Origin: Calditrichota bacterium | Lineage (GTDB): Bacteria > Zixibacteria > MSB-5A5 > GN15 > FEB-12 | Direction of reading: 5' to 3' | Length of the DNA: 12,119 nucleotides | Assembly: GCA_008501655.1 (NCBI GenBank) | Contig: QQUK01000145.1 | Location: 1-12,119, forward strand | In this document: positions 1-7,249 of the stretch, piece by piece | How positions within the stretch are numbered: the stretch's first letter is position 1 | Layout: every line of letters begins with the position of its first letter | Position numbers and translations under genes: made by a program | The notes under the pieces: model-generated | Database searches by the model: none | What the model saw: only the letters and a program-made list of their open reading frames with translations | What the model was told of the DNA's origin: nothing

Positions 1-1
1 A

Positions 2-328
2 GCTATTGAAACAAGATGGAATCCGGAAATCAAATCTCTTGGAATGGAGATGCATAACTTTGACGGAGGTATTGAGTTTAAATTATTATCTGTCAATAAA
101 GGGAATGCAGTAAAAAAAATCTTAGCTGAAAATGACGTGTCAAATGCAGCAATTGCTTATTTAGGCGATGATTTAACAGATGAAGATGCGTTTGAAGCTC
201 TCGGAGATTGTGGTTTAAAAGTCTATGTAAATCATAATATTCGGAAAACTTATGCTGATATTCGCATTACACCACCGGAAGAGTTATACGAGTTTTTAGA
301 TAGATGGTTAGAGAGTGTTCAGAAATAA
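2..328 (+). CDS. otsB: Trehalose-6-phosphate phosphatase, C-terminal fragment
   Basis: This enzyme removes phosphate from trehalose 6-phosphate, the second step of trehalose synthesis, in the cytoplasm. The frame is open from base 2 to a TAA at 326-328, giving 108 visible residues; the N-terminus, with the nucleophile Asp motif of the HAD superfamily, lies off the left edge. The ATG at 44 is internal. The visible part has the family's DGG-E segment, the KG-AV segment with the HAD motif III lysine, and the motif IV signature GDD-TDEDAF, whose acidic residues bind Mg2+. The end of the protein (ITPPEELYEFLDRWL) resembles the usual OtsB tail. The gene immediately downstream is otsA, which supports the assignment. 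The identity is firm; the full length and the start cannot be seen. Confidence 0.93.
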   Translation, partial: AIETRWNPEIKSLGMEMHNFDGGIEFKLLSVNKGNAVKKILAENDVSNAAIAYLGDDLTDEDAFEALGDCGLKVYVNHNIRKTYADIRITPPEELYEFLDRWLESVQK

Positions 329-341
329 AAAAGTTAAATAA

Positions 342-370
342 TTTACAATTCAGTATACATTGGCTATACT
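342..370 (+). promoter_or_regulatory. Predicted sigma-70-type promoter of otsA overlapping an inverted repeat
   Basis: TTTACA (342-347) and TATACT (365-370) are separated by exactly 17 bp. The expected start of transcription, about 7 bases past the -10 box, falls on the A of the otsA ATG at 377, so the mRNA would be leaderless. No Shine-Dalgarno sequence is visible. The -10 box is also one arm of an inverted repeat, AGTATA (352-357) and TATACT (365-370), which could be an operator. The gene may also be transcribed by read-through from otsB. This is inferred from the sequence pattern alone. Confidence 0.5.
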
Positions 371-376
371 AACAGT

Positions 377-1795
377 ATGAATGATTCAGAAAAACGCTTA
401 GTTGTTGTTTCAAATAGATTGCCCGTATCGATATCTGGTGATGAAAAAATCGGCTATACGGTTGAACCGGGTGCCGGAGGTCTCATAACGGCTCTCAAAC
501 CGATTATCAAACGGACAAAAGGTGCATGGCTTGGCTGGCCCGGCTGTAATATTGATGTTCCTTTTGACAAACTCTTACAAGAATATAGTAATAAAGCTTC
601 ATTTTCACTTCTGCCGGTTGGACTAACCGAAGAAGATATTGCGATGTATTACCGCGGTTTTTCAAATCGTTCGATATGGCCGTTGTTTCATGACCTCATC
701 GGACAGTTTTCGTTTGTTCTTGAAGAATACGAACGCTACAAAGTTGTTAACCGGAAATTTGCTGAGACGATAGCAAAAAATATAACAGAAAATGATAATG
801 TCTGGATTCATGATTACCAGTTGATATTTGTCGGTTCAGAACTTCGCGATCTTCAGATTAAAACCAAGTTAAATTTCTTTTTACATATTCCATTCCCTTC
901 GGTGGATCTTTTAAGGCGGTTGCCAAGAAATCAAACGATTATCAAACGGTTTTTAGCATACGACCACATCGGATTTCAGACAGCGGTTGATAAGCGGAAT
1001 TTTGTTTCCTGTGTGAAATGGCTGATTCCCGAAGCGAGGATTATAAACAAGCGCACAAAATCATACATAACATATAATGATCAGAAAACGGTAATCGGTT
1101 ATTATCCTATTTCGATTGACTTCAATGAGTTCAATGATGTTTCCAAATCTAAGGAAGCATCAGACACAGCATGGTATCTGAAAGAAAATATCAATGCGAA
1201 GTTTTTAGTTCTGGGTCTCGACCGTTTGGATTATACCAAAGGAATCCCTCAGCGTTTTTTAGCATTTGAAAAACTCTTAGAGAAACATGAGGATGTCCGC
1301 GGAGAGATATCCCTTCTCCAGGTGGTGATTCCATCACGGTTAAATGTTCCCGATTATCAAAACCTTCGTGACGAATTGGAACAGCTTCTTGGCCGGATAA
1401 ACGGACGGTTCTCGACATCAGGATGGGTTCCGATACATTATCAATTTAACACGCTCGACAGAGTTCGTCTTGTCGGACATTATAAAGCAGCGGATATTGC
1501 ATTGGTGACTCCGCTTCGTGATGGTATGAATCTTGTTTCCAAAGAGTATTGTGCATCTTCAATAGATAATAAAGGTGTTCTGATGCTTTCAGAGTTTGCC
1601 GGTGCTGCCGATCAGCTTGGTAAAGGTGCCATTCTCTGCAATCCGTTTGATATCGACAGGACAGCTGAACAGATTTATGAAGCATTTAGAATGTCGGATG
1701 AGGAAAAAGAAAGACGAATGAGATTGATGCGGTCAGAAGTGAAAAAAAATAATGTCGATCGATGGGTTCGTCAGTTCTTTGAGGTGAATCATTGA
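377..1795 (+). CDS. otsA: Alpha,alpha-trehalose-phosphate synthase (UDP-forming), GT20 family
   Basis: This cytoplasmic retaining glycosyltransferase joins glucose from UDP-glucose to glucose 6-phosphate to make trehalose 6-phosphate, the substrate of the upstream OtsB. It has 472 residues, the usual length for bacterial OtsA. Family motifs appear in order: SNRLPV at 12-17 with the phosphate-binding Arg14; the GAGGL loop at 32-36; WIHDYQL from 143; HIPFP at 170-174; LDRLDYTKG at 281-289 with Arg283 and Lys288, equivalent to the donor-phosphate-binding Arg/Lys pair; and DGMNLVSKE at 382-390 with the Asp and Glu that contact the sugar nucleotide. No catalytic residue appears to be missing. The ATG at 377 is chosen because the SNRLPV motif starts at the usual distance from it. 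No Shine-Dalgarno is seen; a promoter lies directly before the ATG. The stop overlaps the convergent NADH dehydrogenase gene by 7 bp. Confidence 0.97.
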   Translation: MNDSEKRLVVVSNRLPVSISGDEKIGYTVEPGAGGLITALKPIIKRTKGAWLGWPGCNIDVPFDKLLQEYSNKASFSLLPVGLTEEDIAMYYRGFSNRSIWPLFHDLIGQFSFVLEEYERYKVVNRKFAETIAKNITENDNVWIHDYQLIFVGSELRDLQIKTKLNFFLHIPFPSVDLLRRLPRNQTIIKRFLAYDHIGFQTAVDKRNFVSCVKWLIPEARIINKRTKSYITYNDQKTVIGYYPISIDFNEFNDVSKSKEASDTAWYLKENINAKFLVLGLDRLDYTKGIPQRFLAFEKLLEKHEDVRGEISLLQVVIPSRLNVPDYQNLRDELEQLLGRINGRFSTSGWVPIHYQFNTLDRVRLVGHYKAADIALVTPLRDGMNLVSKEYCASSIDNKGVLMLSEFAGAADQLGKGAILCNPFDIDRTAEQIYEAFRMSDEEKERRMRLMRSEVKKNNVDRWVRQFFEVNH

Positions 1796-3075
1796 TTCTC
1801 TTTTGAATCTGAACTGTAAGTGATCAATCGTGCCCCGCGGTTACGGGTCATATAATTCCAGCCCCATTGAATAAATACAATCAGTCTGTTATCAAATTCA
1901 ACAAGATACATCAGATGAATGAACAACCAAAGGAGCCATGCCGGGAAACCTGAGAAGTTTGCCCAGCCCAGTTCACAAATAGCGGTTGCGCGACCGATAA
2001 CAGCCATTTTCCCTTTATCATGGTATTTGTACGGCTTTATCGATTGTTTTTTTAGTTTTGCTATAATCTGTTTTCCGGTATATCGTCCTTGCGACATTGC
2101 AACCGGTGCTGTTCCGGGGAGGGTGTTTCCTTTTGCATCTTCTGAGTAAGCAAGGTCACCGATGATATAAATATTATCATAACCCGGGAGAGTGAGCTCA
2201 CTGGATACTTTGACCCGATGTCGCTTGTCGAGTTGTGAATCATCAGTTATCAGCATTTTACCGACAGGGGATGGTTTAACCCCAGCCGCCCAGATGACGT
2301 TTGCTGAGTCAATCCGATATGTTTTTACTCCTTCTTTGACACTCACGCCTTGTTCATCGATACTCTGAGCATAAGTGTTTGTCAGAATTTTTGCACCGAG
2401 TTTTGATAATGAGTCATGTGCTTTCGTACGGAGTTTTGGTTGGAACTCCTGAAGAATTTCATTACCCCCATCAACGACGATAATCTGAGCATCAGCCGGA
2501 TCGATATTACTGAAATTATCCCGTAAGGTAATTTTAGCAATCTCACACAATGCTCCTGCAAGTTCAACACCGGTCGGACCACCGCCGATAATGACAAACG
2601 TCATGAGCCTTTTTCTCTTTTCATCATCTGTCTCACAATCAGCCTGCTCGAATGCTTTATAAATCTTGTTTCGAATATCAAGGGCATCTTCAAGCGATTT
2701 TAATCCGGGAGCGTTCTGCATCCAGTCATCATTACCAAAATAGAAATTCTCAGAACCGGTTGCTATAATCAGTGAGTCATAGGAAAGATTCGATTTTTTA
2801 AGTTTCAGTTCTTGTTTTTCTTTATCTATGCCGATCATTTCATCTAAAAGAACCGAGACATTTTTCTGATTTGACAAAATACCCCTGATAGGTGATGCAA
2901 TATCAGCGGGGGAAAGACCACCGGTAGCAACCTGATAAAGAAGCGGTTGGAAGAGATGAAAATTACGTTTATCGACCAGGGTAATGCGGACATCTTCCTG
3001 TTTTAGAGCTCGAACCGCCCAGAGTCCGCCAAACCCCCCGCCGACAATCACGATATGATGTTTGTTTGTATTCAT
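1789..3075 (-). CDS. ndh: Type II NADH:quinone oxidoreductase (NDH-2), FAD-dependent
   Basis: This is a peripheral membrane flavoprotein that passes electrons from NADH to the quinone pool without pumping protons. From the ATG at 3075 it has 428 residues, typical for the family. The FAD-binding Rossmann motif GGGFGG is at 12-17 with the following acidic end of the fold (LVDKRN). QPLLYQVATG follows, as usual in NDH-2. The NADH-binding motif GGGPTGVELAG is near 162-172, the second FAD motif IIGDLAY near 303-312, and the quinone-site segment APVAMSQG soon after. The C-terminal part has an amphipathic to hydrophobic stretch (near 377-395, rich in Trp and Leu) that should anchor it to the membrane. 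An in-frame TTG at 3087 would add MDRK, but the ATG matches the family start better. The stop codon overlaps otsA convergently. Confidence 0.93.
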   Translation of the reverse strand: MNTNKHHIVIVGGGFGGLWAVRALKQEDVRITLVDKRNFHLFQPLLYQVATGGLSPADIASPIRGILSNQKNVSVLLDEMIGIDKEKQELKLKKSNLSYDSLIIATGSENFYFGNDDWMQNAPGLKSLEDALDIRNKIYKAFEQADCETDDEKRKRLMTFVIIGGGPTGVELAGALCEIAKITLRDNFSNIDPADAQIIVVDGGNEILQEFQPKLRTKAHDSLSKLGAKILTNTYAQSIDEQGVSVKEGVKTYRIDSANVIWAAGVKPSPVGKMLITDDSQLDKRHRVKVSSELTLPGYDNIYIIGDLAYSEDAKGNTLPGTAPVAMSQGRYTGKQIIAKLKKQSIKPYKYHDKGKMAVIGRATAICELGWANFSGFPAWLLWLFIHLMYLVEFDNRLIVFIQWGWNYMTRNRGARLITYSSDSKENQ

Positions 3076-3086
3076 TTTACGATCCA

Positions 3087-3115
3087 AAAATATACCAACT
3101 TTCTGGTTTTAGCAA
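3087..3115 (-). promoter_or_regulatory. Predicted promoter of the NADH dehydrogenase gene
   Basis: On the minus strand TTGCTA (3115-3110) and TATTTT (3092-3087) are 17 bp apart. Transcription would start near 3080, only about 5 bases before the ATG at 3075, so the mRNA would be nearly leaderless. Only a weak GGAT sits before the ATG. A second possible -10 box, TATATT (3094-3089), has a poorer 15-bp spacer. The assignment rests on pattern only. Confidence 0.4.
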
Positions 3116-3160
3116 TAAAAGTTGTTACACTACTTATGTATGTTATGAAACGTAAGGAGA

Positions 3161-3207
3161 TGATAATTGTTCAAATTTTATAATAAATTATAAGTCAATA
3201 ATTATCA
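3161..3207. repeat. Nested AT-rich palindromes in a divergent promoter region
   Basis: An outer pair, TGATAATT (3161-3168) and AATTATCA (3200-3207), encloses an inner pair, TTATAAT (3178-3184) and ATTATAA (3187-3193), which is separated by only two bases. Both pairs are perfect. The element lies between the divergently transcribed NADH dehydrogenase and large membrane protein genes, so it could bind a regulator acting on one or both. AT-rich DNA produces such pairs by chance fairly often, so the role is uncertain. Confidence 0.4.
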
Positions 3208-3314
3208 ATGAGATAGTGGTTTAATGCTGATGTTAATCAAAATGTGTTTTTGACAGATTGTGAAATTTTTCTCTTGGACTTTGGGAGTTTCTATGTATAT
3301 TCAAACAGAAATAA

Positions 3315-3347
3315 TATAATACTGTATGGGTTCTGTTTTATGTGAGG
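3315..3347 (+). promoter_or_regulatory. Consensus -10 box and Shine-Dalgarno of the large membrane protein gene
   Basis: A perfect TATAAT lies at 3315-3320, placing transcription start near 3327 and leaving a leader of about 27 bases. The -35 region at the right distance (TATGTA, 3292-3297) is poor. A GAGG at 3344-3347, six bases before the ATG at 3354, is a good ribosome binding site. It decides for that ATG over the in-frame GTG at 3342, which overlaps the Shine-Dalgarno region itself. Confidence 0.5.
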
Positions 3348-3353
3348 TTTGTT

Positions 3354-6300
3354 ATGGCTGAAAAGAAAGATTTTAAATATTTAATCTATCTTTTATTTAT
3401 CTTATCAGGAGTTTCGGGGCTTATTTATCAGATCGTCTGGACACGTATGCTTGTGCTTGTTTTCGGTAATACGATGCTTGCAACAGCAACAGTTCTTTCC
3501 GCATTTATGGGAGGACTTGCAGCCGGATCTTATTTTTTAGGTAAGTATATCGATAAAACCCCGCGTCCTCTTTTAACTGTTTATGGAATTCTCGAAGTAG
3601 GGATAGGTTTATTTGCATTACTGTTTCCTCTATTTCTGGATCTGTTCACTCCGGTCTATGAATTGCTCTATCATACCTTTGAAGGGAATATTATATTACT
3701 CAACTTAAGCCGTTTTGCTGTCTGTTTTGTGCTTATCGGTATTCCGACGTTCCTTATGGGGGGCACTCTACCGGTTCTGATTAAAAAGTTTACTTCGGAA
3801 AATGATAAAATAGGAAGTCAAACCGGTTTTCTTTATGGTATGAATACGGTAGGCGCTGTAGTTGGTACTTTAGCCTGTGGGTATTTTCTCCTTCGAATTT
3901 TAGGTATGTATAACACCACCATGGTTGCAGTTGTAATAAATATAGGAGTTGGAGTTGTAGCTTGGTTTTTGGGTAAAAACCCGATTGTTCGTGCTGACGA
4001 TATGCGTCTGAAAGAAGTAAAGACCAATGATACATTTGAAGATGAGAAAAAATACGGTAAAGGAACTATCCGCCTTGTTCTTGTTGGAATCTTTTTGTCC
4101 GGGTATTGTGCATTAGCGTATGAAGTTTTCTGGACAAGGATGCTCAATCTCTTTTTACATAATAATATCTATTCATTTACAGCGATACTTGCAACATTTT
4201 TAGTAGGTATAGCAGTCGGTTCGCTGTTGTATGCAAAGTATCTGATAAAAATAAAACAGCAGGTTGCTCTTTTTGCATTTTTACAAATCGGTATCGCTGC
4301 TATATCATATCTGACTCCATTTATATTTAAGATGCTTCACGCATCATTGTTTAACAATTTCAATGAAGCTCTGACTCTTGCGAAGACTTCGGTCATTATG
4401 ATCGGACCTACAATAATGATGGGTGTAGCAGTTCCGCTTGCCATACAGATTTGCCGCCGCGGTGTAAACAAAGAGGGAACTTCAGTCGGAACTGTTTATT
4501 CATCGAATACAGTCGGTGCGATTCTGGGAGCATTTACAGCCGGATTTATTATTTTACCAACTGTCGGTCTGCATTTGGGGATTATCATTGTAGCCTCTTT
4601 AAACATGCTTGCCGGATTTTTACCACTGATTTCAACTGCAAAATCACCTGGCCGGATCGGCTGGGCTGCCGGTCTTGTACTGGTTATTGTTGTTATGGTA
4701 GTACCAACTCCTGATAATCTGTTTAAATCATTGTTCCAACAGGCTCATCCGAATGCAGATATCGCATATTATAAAGAGGGACGTATCGCAAATGTCCTTG
4801 TATATGATTTCAAAAAACTCGGTTATAAAGATTTTCACCTTAATGCAGTCAATGAAGCTTCCTCCAGAATTTGGCATGTCCAGCTTTTCAAAATGCTGGG
4901 TTTGCTCCCGACCCTTGTACATGACAACCCTGATGATGCATTGATGGTTGCATTTGGAGCTGGAATGTCAGCCGGTGCAACCGCACGGAATGTAAACTCT
5001 CTTGATGTCGTTGATCTCAATCCGGACATTCAGGGGGTCGGTAAAGCATACACCCGGGAGAATCTTGATGTTCTCAATCAACCGAACTTTAATCAGATAG
5101 TTAACGATGGACGAAACGAACTCCTGCTGAACTCCAAAAAGTATTCATTGATTATCTCCGATGCAACCAATCCAAAGATGTTTGATTCATGGACATTGTA
5201 CTCACAGGAATTTTATCAGCTTGTCAAAAGCCGCCTGAAACCGGGTGGAGTCTTCTGTCAATGGGCACTGATACCGTTACCGAAAGATGCAATCAAAGTC
5301 ATTTTGAATACGTTTAAGTCAGTCTTCCCGCATGCATCATTCTGGGTGATACACGGCTCTTCACAGGTGATGATGCTTGGTACACCGGAACGGCTTGAAA
5401 TAGATTATTATGATTTACAGAAACGTTTGGAACCGCTTTATGATGATGCTGACTTCAAGGATTTTGGCATTGATTCACCCGAGAAGTTTTTGAGCTTTTT
5501 TGTACTTGGTGAAGATGCCCTTGATAAAATGCTTACCGGATTTGATAAAGTCTCTACTGACGATCTCCCCCATGCCCAGTTCCATATCGAACAGGGTGTC
5601 GAAGGAGTTGACAACTGTATGGATATAGTCCGCTATCAGGAATCGATTGTCAATTACATGAAAAATCCTGAGAATCTCCCTGAAGGATTTGTGGAAAAAA
5701 TGAATGCGTATGATGATATCAATAGACGAATGAATGTCGCATTTTTGACAACCAATAACGTCTGGTATTCTGAAGCGGCGGTAATAGCCGACAACGCCGG
5801 AATGAAAGATGCAAATGTTGACCATCACTTAAATCATTGTATGGAGAAAAAGCGATATTTCAGAGAACGGTTAAAAGAACATCCGGAAGATTATACCGCT
5901 CACAACTGGCTGGGTAATATTATGATGCTGGATGGCGAACATGCTGAGGCAAAAGTTCAGTTTCAAAAAGCACTTGAGATAAAACCGGATTATGCCTTTG
6001 CAATAATGAACCTCGGCACAGTTGAGATGTATTTAAAGAACAATGATGCAGCAACATCGATGTTTCTGAAAGCCAAAAAAATAGCACCGTCAAAAAGAAT
6101 TTTGACAGCGGTCGACCGGCAGCTTCAGAAAATTTCCTTATACAGAAAACTTGACTATACTCCTGACGATATAACGTTGATCAGGGGTTTAGCCCGACAA
6201 TTTTATAATGAAGGAATGATTCTCGAAGCTGTGAAGCTGTTTCGGAGAGCTATTCAGATTGATTCTACGGATACTCAACCAATTATAGATCTGGCAACTA

Positions 6301-7049
6301 TCTGTGAAAACCATGGTTATGTTCAAGAAGCATCCGAGTTGTATCTTAAACTTGCACAACTTCAACCGGAATCATCGCAGATTTTAGCAAGGCAGAAATT
6401 ATTTGCATCGCTTGCTTCCGATGATAATCTCTATCGGAATTGGCGCAATGACCGCTATGGTCATCCGGCTGATGCTAATGCAATTGACCCGCATCCAATC
6501 AAAGAATGTGATGAAGCACTGGCAATCTGGAGAGAAGTTGATTTAGAAGATGCTGCTGATTTTGGACGATTAAAAAAAGCTGCCGACTTATATGAAAAAG
6601 CAACCCATATCGATAAAAATGATCTACATGCATATATCGATGCTGCTACACTTTATGAAGCTATCGGATTATATGAGGATGCAGCTAAACTTTATAAAAA
6701 TCTGTATGATAAAGATAGCAGTAAAGTACATTATCAGTTAAACCAGCAACGGTTGCGTGCTATGGCAAAGCTAAAAGATGAGAATCTGACAAGTGAGGAA
6801 AAATCAAAATTACTCAAACAGATAGGCAGAGGTTATTTTAATACCGTCAGTAAATCGATCGAAGGTTTGGAATATCTCAAACAGGCTCTTTTATTGACTC
6901 CGCATGATGAAGCTTTACTAACTCAGCTTGCTGAAATGTCAGTATATATTGGAGATTATGCTGATGCCAGATCATATGCAGAACAACTGAAAACAGTTAA
7001 CCCTGATAATCCTCATGTAGATCAGTTATTGAATATGATGAGAAACTGA
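3354..7049 (+). CDS. 12-TM membrane protein fused to a spermidine-synthase-like SAM domain and a TPR tail
   Basis: This is a 1231-residue three-part protein. Residues about 8-215 and 237-452 are two halves of six predicted membrane helices each. They are related to each other: LSG-(x)5-Y-(x)3-WTRML occurs in both, as do GxxxGSxxxxKY and a GxxY--NTVGA--G segment. Residues about 470-740 form a Rossmann domain of the spermidine/spermine synthase type: GAGMSAG near 534, DLNPDI, NDGRNELL, SDATNP near 601-607, LYSQEFY, LKPGG, and STDDLPHAQF. Membrane-fused members of this family typically carry an SN-P motif here instead of the DxxDP of true aminopropyltransferases. From about 843 to the end, TPR-like helical repeats follow (clear units near 843-910, with further ones near 943-1006, 1076-1117 and 1167-1230). 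Polyamine synthesis is not shown; the substrate is unknown. The protein probably sits in the inner membrane, with the SAM and TPR parts on one face, most likely the cytoplasm for SAM access. Confidence 0.85.
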   Translation: MAEKKDFKYLIYLLFILSGVSGLIYQIVWTRMLVLVFGNTMLATATVLSAFMGGLAAGSYFLGKYIDKTPRPLLTVYGILEVGIGLFALLFPLFLDLFTPVYELLYHTFEGNIILLNLSRFAVCFVLIGIPTFLMGGTLPVLIKKFTSENDKIGSQTGFLYGMNTVGAVVGTLACGYFLLRILGMYNTTMVAVVINIGVGVVAWFLGKNPIVRADDMRLKEVKTNDTFEDEKKYGKGTIRLVLVGIFLSGYCALAYEVFWTRMLNLFLHNNIYSFTAILATFLVGIAVGSLLYAKYLIKIKQQVALFAFLQIGIAAISYLTPFIFKMLHASLFNNFNEALTLAKTSVIMIGPTIMMGVAVPLAIQICRRGVNKEGTSVGTVYSSNTVGAILGAFTAGFIILPTVGLHLGIIIVASLNMLAGFLPLISTAKSPGRIGWAAGLVLVIVVMVVPTPDNLFKSLFQQAHPNADIAYYKEGRIANVLVYDFKKLGYKDFHLNAVNEASSRIWHVQLFKMLGLLPTLVHDNPDDALMVAFGAGMSAGATARNVNSLDVVDLNPDIQGVGKAYTRENLDVLNQPNFNQIVNDGRNELLLNSKKYSLIISDATNPKMFDSWTLYSQEFYQLVKSRLKPGGVFCQWALIPLPKDAIKVILNTFKSVFPHASFWVIHGSSQVMMLGTPERLEIDYYDLQKRLEPLYDDADFKDFGIDSPEKFLSFFVLGEDALDKMLTGFDKVSTDDLPHAQFHIEQGVEGVDNCMDIVRYQESIVNYMKNPENLPEGFVEKMNAYDDINRRMNVAFLTTNNVWYSEAAVIADNAGMKDANVDHHLNHCMEKKRYFRERLKEHPEDYTAHNWLGNIMMLDGEHAEAKVQFQKALEIKPDYAFAIMNLGTVEMYLKNNDAATSMFLKAKKIAPSKRILTAVDRQLQKISLYRKLDYTPDDITLIRGLARQFYNEGMILEAVKLFRRAIQIDSTDTQPIIDLATICENHGYVQEASELYLKLAQLQPESSQILARQKLFASLASDDNLYRNWRNDRYGHPADANAIDPHPIKECDEALAIWREVDLEDAADFGRLKKAADLYEKATHIDKNDLHAYIDAATLYEAIGLYEDAAKLYKNLYDKDSSKVHYQLNQQRLRAMAKLKDENLTSEEKSKLLKQIGRGYFNTVSKSIEGLEYLKQALLLTPHDEALLTQLAEMSVYIGDYADARSYAEQLKTVNPDNPHVDQLLNMMRN

Positions 7050-7083
7050 CAAAACAGATAAAAAAATACAATAAAATACAATT

Positions 7084-7111
7084 AAAATGCGGTCAATCGA
7101 CCGCATTTTTT
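7084..7111 (+). terminator. Strong intrinsic terminator of the large membrane protein gene
   Basis: An 11-bp perfect stem, AAAATGCGGTC (7084-7094) with GACCGCATTTT (7099-7109), closes a four-base AATC loop and runs into a six-T tract (7106-7111). It begins 34 bases after the stop codon and isolates this gene from clpB. The A-rich left arm means it could also work on the minus strand. Confidence 0.9.
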
Positions 7112-7122
7112 CTTTCCACACA

Positions 7123-7160
7123 GTCAGAATGGCGGGAGTTGTCAGCCGTTCTGACAATTC
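7123..7160. repeat. Two mutually exclusive hairpins upstream of clpB
   Basis: GTCAGAATGGC (7123-7133) pairs with GCCGTTCTGAC (7145-7155), an 11-bp stem with one G-T wobble. GAGTTGTCAG (7136-7145) pairs with CTGACAATTC (7151-7160), a 10-bp stem with one wobble. The right arms overlap at 7151-7155 and the second left arm ends in the first right arm, so both cannot form together. There is no T-run after either, so this is not a plain terminator. It could be a switch in an RNA, if transcribed, or a compound protein-binding site in the DNA. Confidence 0.6.
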
Positions 7161-7162
7161 AA

Positions 7163-7198
7163 TACCGCCAGAAAGTCACTATTACCGCCACAACGTCA
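7163..7198. repeat. Tandem direct repeat with 20-bp period
   Basis: TACCGCCA-nnAn-GTCA type units occur at 7163-7178 and 7183-7198, matching at 14 of 16 bases. The 20-bp period is about two helical turns, placing both on the same face of the DNA, as expected for cooperative binding of a regulator. The CCGCCA core is also the complement of TGGCGG at 7130-7135 in the adjacent hairpin region. The repeats lie 43 bp upstream of the predicted clpB -10 box. Confidence 0.5.
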
Positions 7199-7203
7199 TA
7201 TTG

Positions 7204-7217
7204 TACATTTTAATGTA
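7204..7217. promoter_or_regulatory. Perfect palindrome TACATT-TT-AATGTA upstream of the clpB promoter
   Basis: TACATT (7204-7209) and AATGTA (7212-7217) form an inverted repeat with a two-base centre, 26 bp before the predicted clpB -10 box, roughly at the -40 to -50 region. An overlapping ATGTAAT (7213-7219) is mirrored by ATTACAT (7254-7260) across the promoter. It is a candidate operator, but short and AT-rich. Confidence 0.35.
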
Positions 7218-7218
7218 A

Positions 7219-7249
7219 TTGCTCTTTTTTGCTATCTTATTGATATAAA
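7219..7249 (+). promoter_or_regulatory. Predicted clpB promoter with extended -10 box
   Basis: TGATATAAA (7241-7249) is an extended -10 element: TG, one base, then TATAAA. A weak TTGCTC (7219-7224) lies 19 bp upstream as a possible -35. Transcription would start near 7256, giving a leader of about 53 bases. No CIRCE, HAIR or CtsR-type heat-shock operator and no sigma-32 type promoter is recognisable. Confidence 0.45.

Noticed and set aside
3167..3193. Eight-codon open frame starting TTG, seven bases after AAGGAG (3154-3159)
   Set aside because: It could be a leader peptide, but a TTG start and such short AT-only codons occur easily by chance, and it overlaps the nested palindromes. No independent support.
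3250..3255. Perfect TTGACA -35 box in the divergent region
   Set aside because: No -10-like hexamer lies 16-18 bp downstream; the bases there read TCTTGG/CTTGGA/TTGGAC. It is too far from the TATAAT at 3315 to form a promoter with it.
3342..3353. GTG start for the large membrane protein
   Set aside because: The GTG overlaps the GAGG that serves as the ribosome binding site for the ATG at 3354.
5475..5828. Minus-strand open frame of 117 codons within the large membrane protein gene, and similar ones inside clpB, otsA and the efflux gene
   Set aside because: They lie fully inside strongly supported genes in other frames, show no recognisable domain, and have no ribosome binding site or conserved composition of their own.
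7051..7083. Short AATACAAT-type direct repeats after the large membrane protein gene
   Set aside because: Low-complexity A-rich spacer; repeats of this size are expected by chance.
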